The position numbers and the translations under genes are program-made. Under the pieces are notes generated by a model that was given only the letters and a program-made list of their open reading frames with translations, searched no databases and was not told where the DNA came from. From Heterotrichella gracilis (lineage: Eukaryota > Sar > Xanthophyceae > Tribonematales > Xanthonemataceae), in assembly GCA_032358255.1 (NCBI GenBank), contig JAULBX010027152.1:1-40485 (forward strand): a DNA stretch of 40,485 nucleotides, read 5' to 3'. The stretch's first letter is position 1, and each line of letters begins with the position of its first letter. Below are positions 30,453 to 37,500 of this stretch, piece after piece.

Positions 30453-32908
30453 TTAGCTGTCTGCTGTGGCTGTGGCTGTGGCTGTGGCTGAAGCCGCCGC
30501 CGCCGCGGCCGCCCGCGTCATCTCCACGATTGCATCCTTGATCCCCTTGCGGTCCTCCGCAGGCCTGCACCCACAGCGCGGGGTTTAGGTCAGGGTCCAG
30601 GTCCCCAATGCAGGGTTTAGGATTTAGGGTTTGGTGAGGGCAGTGTCAGCCACAGGGGTACCGCATGGGCCATCCCTGCCCCAAGCACACCAAGGGGGTC
30701 AATATTACAAACCAGGGCCACAATACCCCGGTGGGCATCTTCTGCTCGCCAGGCACCGGGATCCATGCGGTGCATACATGTAGCAGTGATGATGGCCTAT
30801 GCGGCGCTCCTGTGGCTGAGCACCGCCCTCCCCAAATGTGGCCATGTGTGTGCACTAGGGGGTTCAACTCTGGTGTGTGGCCCACATTTGGCAATGTACC
30901 AAGCTCGCACTCCGCACGACCGATTGCTAGATACGGCATCGCAATGCATTGCAAAGCGTGTGCACGGCACCTCATATGTGACCCGCGACACCCACCTTGA
31001 GTATGGCAGCCTGCACTTGAACGACTGCCCGTCCCGCTTGCACGCCACATTCATGCCCAGCCTGTCCAGGCTCAGGATCTTGGCCTCTTGCACCGTGATG
31101 CCCACGTAGTGCTTGACCATTGCCACAGTGGAGTCTGCATGGTCCTGGTTCATGTGGCCGGCCACAGGGGCTGAGAAGGGGGCGATGGGGTCGGGGGAGG
31201 CAGCGGTGTACTGGTCACCGGGGATCTGCAAGTTTGGATACTAGGGATGAGCTAATAGACTCTATAGAACCATGACTGTAATCTGACTGTGTAGGCTAAG
31301 CAATGGATGGGTCTCACAAGGACTCACAAGGGTTGCACAATGCATTAAAAAAAAGTGACCAGGGTTCTTGGTCAACAGATCTGCAACCAGCACGCACCCT
31401 TCCCCATGCAAGCCCGCCAAAACCCGCCCCATGAACCAGCATCAGCAAGGGTTTTTGACAAGGGTCTCCAGCGCCACCCACCTTCCCCGCGCGCGCAAAC
31501 CCACCCACCAGCCTCGCCACCAGCACCTGTTCCATCCTGAACCACGTGAAGTCGCCAAAGTCCACCCAGAAAGAGTCGGGGTTGCGGGCCTTGTAGGCAG
31601 CGCGTGCGGCCTCCACCTCCCCCTCTGGTATGGGGGCCACGCTGCCGGTGATGGTCACGCGCCCGTCAGACATGCTCTGCGGGTGGATGGGAGGGTGCTT
31701 CATATTCAAATAATTATATCTGAATATCCAATGATATTTTTTACTATTGTTCATTGTTATTTGGATAATAAGGGGAGGCGGCGCGTGCGTTGGTGCCTGT
31801 TGTGATGCATGATGCATGGCTACACAGAACCCTGGCATCCTCATCGCCTACCCGGCCCATCCGCCTCATGCTGGGCCTCCTGCACCCCCCCCATCCTCCC
31901 CAATCCATGTCACCACCCTCATGCACTTTAGGAGGGTGCCATGTGAACCGCCACACCACCCAAACCACCGCCAAACCCACACCACCACCCACACCCACCC
32001 CGTCTCCCACGCACCGCAAATCCAGGCGTGGTGACAGTCAGGCTGGCCCTGCCATCCTTGCGCAGGTCGCCCGTGTGAGCAGACATTGAGCTGAAGGCAA
32101 ACAGGGGCCGGCCCTGCTCATCAGGCGCATACTCGACCACCGAGCCGGAGGGAAACCCTGTTGGGTCTGTAGCGCTGCAGGGGGGGAGTATGTGGGTGAT
32201 GACAGGGGAGGAATCCAGGGCCATGTGTGATGTCGTTTGTGGCGCTGCAGGGGGTGCTGCCTTGTGTTTGGCATGAAAACCGTTGCTGGCCCAGCTTGGC
32301 CCTCCCCAGCCACACCCACCACCGCCGCCACTGCCACATCCGCCGCCACAGCCACAGCCACAGCCACCATGCTACCTACCTGAGTGTTGAGATGAGCCCA
32401 GAGCATGCACCCTCTCCCCCTGTATCCCCCTCCTAAAACCCACCAACAATATCACCAACACCACCCGTATCCCCCACCATACCCCCCACCTGAGCGTGGA
32501 TATGACCCCATACTTGGCACCCGCCACCAGCGTGCGCGCCTCCTCTGCCATCCCTAGCCGGGGCGCAGACTGCTGGTGTTGCTGGAAGGCGAGTATCTCT
32601 GGATCCTGCGCTTGCTCTGAGTAGGCACTGCTATTGGGGACTTGGTGGCCTGGGTGGGGTGGGTGGTTGAGGAGGTGGGTTTGTGGATGGGGTGGTATGA
32701 CCAGTTGTGGCAATATGTCGGTATTCGTGGCATACATTATGAGCTGGCTAGGGTCGTGCAGTAGGGTTTTGTGTGCAGAGGGGTGCAGAAGGGTGAGTGG
32801 GTCAAGGGCGTGGCCTGCGGTTTTTGTGACCCACCACTTTGTAGTAGGGTTTTGCAGTAGGGTTTTGCACAGCCACTCACCACTTTGTGTCTCCTGCTTT
32901 TCGGCCAT
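30453..32908 (-). CDS. HugZ-like FMN split-barrel + DUF2470 protein
   Basis: Six exons: 32908-32881, 32640-32490, 32174-32015, 31676-31482, 31225-30996, 30564-30453, with closed phases (291 residues). The exon 2 acceptor is a weak AAG chosen to fit phase; a stronger TAG 10 bases on does not fit. Domain 1 is a pyridoxamine-phosphate-oxidase-like split barrel: EEARTLVAGAKYGVISTL, GFPSGSVVEYAPDEQGRP, LFAFSSMSAHTGDLRKDGRA, SLTVTTPGF, and SFWVDFGDFTWFRM. Domain 2 is DUF2470: FSAPVAGHMNQDHADSTVAM and KCRLPYSR. It matches the plant At3g03890 / HugZ-like family, which binds heme or FMN and is implicated in heme breakdown or tetrapyrrole regulation in plastids. The ATG at 32908 sits in a good context (GCCATGGCC). 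An in-frame Arg/Ala/Thr/Pro-rich extension without ATG runs up to an acceptor-like CACAG at 33020, so an upstream exon could add a transit peptide. Confidence 0.82.
32163..32258 (-). repeat. echo of HugZ-like exon 3 start with acceptor
   Basis: The true edge, minus strand CTGCAG|CGCTACAGAC at 32174, recurs as CTGCAG|CGCCACAAAC about 75 bp upstream at about 32235-32256. Both are preceded by a C-rich run. The match is short but includes the acceptor. Confidence 0.55.
32378..32400 (-). repeat. echo of HugZ-like exon 2 end with donor
   Basis: ACCTGAGTGTTGAGATGAGC at 32378 repeats ACCTGAGCGTGGATATGACC at 32488, the true exon 2 end with its donor. The copies are in direct orientation 110 bp apart. 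Confidence 0.65.
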
Positions 32909-33031
32909 GGCGGTGACGCGCGTGCGGGCGTGGTGGGGTGGGGTGCGGGTGGAGGCGGGGGTGGCGGTGGCTGGGCGGGTGGGCAGGAGGGCGCGCAGCA
33001 AAAGTGCGGGGCGGGTACCCTGTGGGGGTGG

Positions 33032-33038
33032 TATTTAA
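33032..33038 (-). promoter_or_regulatory. possible TATA-like element of the HugZ-like gene
   Basis: The minus strand reads TTAAATA about 125 bp upstream of the chosen ATG at 32908. If real, transcription would begin near 33005 and the upstream acceptor at 33020 would be irrelevant. Support is only the motif and its position. Confidence 0.2.
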
Positions 33039-33039
33039 G

Positions 33040-34547
33040 ACTGGAGTGGCGGTGTGGGGATGATGGTGTGGTGTGACGAGCCGCGGCGAGTACAAGTTTT
33101 ACAGTTATTTAATCCTTTTCTTATTGTGGTCTGGGTGGCAGGGACAGGGGGTGGTGGTGGTGTGATGCGCCATCGGTGATGGCAGTGTGAGGGTTATGGT
33201 GCGGTGGGAGGGTGGTGGTGGCGGGGTTTGTGGACCTGGGGCGGGGGCCTGTGTACACGCCTGGGAGGGTGAGGTGGTGGTGGGGTGGGGGGGCACTGGA
33301 TGTACTTCAGCACTGATGATGGTGGCAGATAAGGTGCGGAGCTGTTAGTCGTGGCGTGGATTTGATGCCTTCAAAGTATAGTGTTTTATAAGCGGTGCAG
33401 GGTGCGGGTTTATAGTAGTATGACCGAGGGTGCCATGAGATCATGCGTGCAATACTGACCACACATTGCATCGGGAAGCACTGTCCACGGGCAGTACCGG
33501 TTGTATCGTGCCAATGCAAAACAAGGCATTACTATAAAGGTGCTGCAATTCTGGGTTGTGGCAGGGTTTGGACAGGTCTTGAGGTTTGGTAGGCAGCAGT
33601 GCAACCACACCCACATGGTGACATGTGGCTGTCGTGTTAGCCCATATGCATGCGTGGCGGGGCAAAGGCAATTCGACGTACCAACAACTGGCTCGGCCTT
33701 GCGTGTAGGCTGCAAGCAAGCTGCATGGTGCACGAAGTGTGTTCGCAAGCGCAAGTTGCTTGCACGAGGAGCCCACACGATGGCGCCAAACAGCGATGCG
33801 ATATCAGGTGCTGCACAGGTTTCACCGCACGCTTCAACCTTCAACAGCTCTCCCATCGATAGTTGCTAAACCGCGTGTGTGCAATGTCGAAGAGTTTCGT
33901 CGGGTTTGCAATAAACCCGTTTGCAAAGTGGCAACAAATGTGGCTTGTTATTCGAGATGGGAATTTTGAAATCCCTGGAGTTTTATCGGCCGGTTTCGCC
34001 TCTGCCTCCTCAAAACCCGTTTGAAACCGCGGATACCAAGCCAAACTAAAAGCACAGAGCCTGAGCAGGGTTTCATCAATATACCTGGACCCATCGGAAG
34101 TGCTGGCTGATGACGGTTGCTGTTCACAACCCTATCTGAAAGGTTGCCCACACGCTTGCGTGAAAGAAGCCACCCCTCTTTTGAAAACACGGTCTGTCTT
34201 GGCAACACTTTTGAAAACACTTTTGAAAACGCTTTTGAAAACACGCTTCCGGGGCAAAAGCCACTGCCGGAGCGGCCACAATTGTCAACAGTTGCTTTTT
34301 GCTGCGGTTGCTTGGCGCTATATCTTTGGACACTGACACACCGGGGTCCCGGTGTGGGTAGAGAGGATAGGGTAACAAAACAAACACTCCCTGACAAGCA
34401 GCGCAGCCCTGACAGCTGTGCAAAAGAAGCAGGCAAAAGGCGTGTGGAACGACCAAGGACAACGCCTTATCTGTGTGTGTGGAAACACAGCTTTTCGTGC
34501 ACAACTTCCATTAAGTCAGGAAGCAGTATGGTGGGCACTTCGCAACC
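33040..34547. other. divergent intergenic region
   Basis: This lies between the HugZ-like gene (-) and the carboxypeptidase gene (+). Positions 33125-33300 are G/T-rich with GGTGGTGG runs. 34207-34242 holds a 12-bp tandem repeat. No gene is supported. Confidence 0.5.
34207..34242. repeat. 12-bp tandem repeat
   Basis: Three tandem units of ACTTTTGAAAAC (the last begins GC) follow an isolated CTTTTGAAAAC at 34178-34188. It lies about 300 bp upstream of the carboxypeptidase start and could be a promoter element array or a simple satellite. Confidence 0.8.
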
Positions 34548-37500
34548 ATGATAAGCTTGAAGCGGGTAGGATGGCTGTGCGCTGTGCTTGCATCCCTCCT
34601 GCAGCACAGTGCCGCGCAAGGAGACCCTGCGCAAGTGCTGGACAGCCCATCACCGCGACACTTGGCGTATGAAAAGGTACGAAAGGTATAGTGCCATACT
34701 GCTGATGGCCAGCCCAAGCAATACCTTGAACTCAAATATGGGCTTGCATTGACGTCTGGTCGTATCCATATGACTATGTATGCAGACAGTTGCTCCAAAG
34801 CACTATGGAGCCCACACCCCAAGCACACCTCCCTTCGCTCCCATCAAACACAGACCCTTTGGTGCTTCCACCCTCCATGCCCCACTCACTATATCCTCCA
34901 TCCACTACCCAATACACCCTCCATTCCCACCTACCCCACCGCCCACCAGCCAGCCATTCCACCCTCCAGAGCCTAAACAGGCTCTTGCCGCTTCCTACGC
35001 ACAAAGGCCCACCGCCTGTACCCCCTCCGACCACCTATGGCAGTATCATTGATACCATGCCCTGTCTTGCAACTAAGGCCAGATGTTCGGCTCCCATCCC
35101 ACCTTCCCCCCACCTGCTGGCCACTCAGCATACAGGAACTTACTCGACCCTAGACCCTAAACCACACGCTGGCTTCCCACCCGCATTCCCCCCCAACCAC
35201 ACCCCCTCCCATCACCCCCTCTTTAACCACCCTGCTGTGCCCTGTCCCGCAGCTAAAACAGTCCTCAGGCGCCCACCCCGCCTCCCGCCACCTGCTGGCC
35301 CAGTCAGCGGGCGTGAACCAGTATGTGTGGCAAGCCAAGAAACCCCTGCCCGAGGGTGGGGAGTATGTTGAGCGGGCGCTCAGTGGCTACTTTGGGCACG
35401 AGGCGCTGGTATGTAGCGGGGTTGGACAAACCTTAAACCCTAAATCCTAAGCCTTACCCAGTGACTGCTTTGGGCACGGGGTGGGTGGTAGGTACACCTG
35501 GCTGTGGTGGCACACACACCCTCAGCCCTGGATAGGATGCCTACCTTTGTCTCAAAAATGTCAAGACGGTTCTGCATTTGGGGGGCCAATATAGGAGTAT
35601 CTTGCATCGTAGACCAAAATTGCAAAGCAAATTTCTGCCTTCCTCGCCGTGCGTAGGAAGCCTACCTGAATGAGTTCACCGAGCGCTGCGGGACCATATC
35701 CCGCCTGTACAGCATCAACCAACCTGGTTTTAGAATGAAAAATTCAGCAGATCAAAAAATGCATAGCAAGAGAATGGGGAACTTAAATCCCCAATCTCAA
35801 AGTGTAAAGCAATGGAAAGTCTATAACTTCGCCTCAATCTTTGCAGGAGGCTTACCTGCAGGAGTTCAGCGAGCGCTGCGGGTCCATCTCCCGCCAGTAC
35901 AGCATCGGTCAGAGCAGCCAGGGGCGCGAGCTGTGGGTGCTTGAGCTGTCGGACCAGCCAGGCAAGCTCGAGAAGGAGCCCAACGTGAAGTATGTGGGCA
36001 ACATGCATGGGGACGAGCCGGTGGGCAAGTGAGTGGCGCCCACACAAGCGTAAACCCTGAAACCCTGAACCTTAAACCCTTTGTGCAGCTGTGCGCACAT
36101 CCACCGCCGCATTGTGCAGCGCTAGCGCAAGCACCAATACCACAACCATCTGGCATGCACCTCCCCTGTATGTGCGGGGACAAGCGACATGCGTGGGGAC
36201 GAGGGGGTGGGTAAGTGAGTGGCGGGGCCTGGATGCATGTGTCACTGCCAGTGGTGCAGCACCTTGCACCTCCACCCCCACCCCCACCCCCACCCGCATA
36301 CGTGCACCTTCTACCCCCAAATGAAGCATGCATGTGAACCTCTCTGCCATCCCCAGCGCCACCGCCCATGGCCAAGGGTACTAAGAAAACAATAGTCCTA
36401 TCAGTATCTTATTACCCTTGCCATGGCCCATCACATCCCCCCACCTCCATCCCCCCACCCCCCACCAGGCAGCTCCTCCTGGCCCTGGCGGAGTGGCTGT
36501 GCCAGCACCACACCTCCCACCCCCTGGCCTCCTCCATTATCAAGGACATGCACCTGCACCTCCTGCTCTCCATGAACCCCGACGGCTTCGAGACGCACCG
36601 GCGCGGCAATGCAGCGAATGTGGATCTCAACAGGGGGTTTCCGGACCCCATTTTGGTGGATTCTAATGGTCAGATTCAGCCTGAGGCCAAGGCGGTAATG
36701 GATTGGTCCCTGGGGACCCATTTTCTTGCTTCGGCATCCATGCACGAGGTGGGTGGGGTGGACGATGAGGGTTTTCAGGAGCGGGGCTTTCCATTCAATT
36801 TTGAATGCAGGAAATTCGCTCCAGCGTAAACCCCAACCCCATCCCCACTGCAGGGCGCTCTTGTGGCCAACTATCCCTGGGACGGCCACCCCCAGGGCCG
36901 CACCACCTACCATGGATGCCCAGACGATGCCGCGTACCGCCACCTGGCGGCAAGCTATGCAGCTGCGCACGTGCGCATGGCGGGGTCTAAGGAGTTCCCT
37001 CAGGGCATCACCAACGGGGCGGCGTGGTACCCGCTCAACGGGGGCATGCAGGTAGGGGGTGGGGCTAGGGTTTAGGGTTTTCAAAATGTAGGGTCAAGGA
37101 TGAGTATCACCGACGGGGCGGCGTGGTACCCGCTCAATGGGGGCATGCAGGTGGGGGGCGTAGGGTTCGTCCTTGGGGGAAAGTATCATGGTTGAAAAAA
37201 GCAGGAAAAATTGTCCAGCGACAGCAGTTAACTTTTCTTTAAAAAAGGACCTGATGTAAGATCATGCTGATCTTTTCCATGTTGTGCACCCTGTACTAAT
37301 ATCTACCCCTGTGGCTGCCTCAGGACTGGAACTACGTGTATGCCGACTGCCTGGAGCTCACCCTTGAGCTGAACGACGCCAAGTGGCCGCCTGTGGGGGA
37401 GCTGCAGGGGCTGTGGCGGGATAACCTGCCGGCGCTGCTGGCGTTCCCGCTGGTGGCGGCATTCAGCGGGGTCAGGTGGGTGCGGATGCACAAATCTAGG

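Noticed and set aside
33501..33869. overlapping frames on both strands
   Set aside because: Neither has domain content or splice context, and the two compete in the same DNA.
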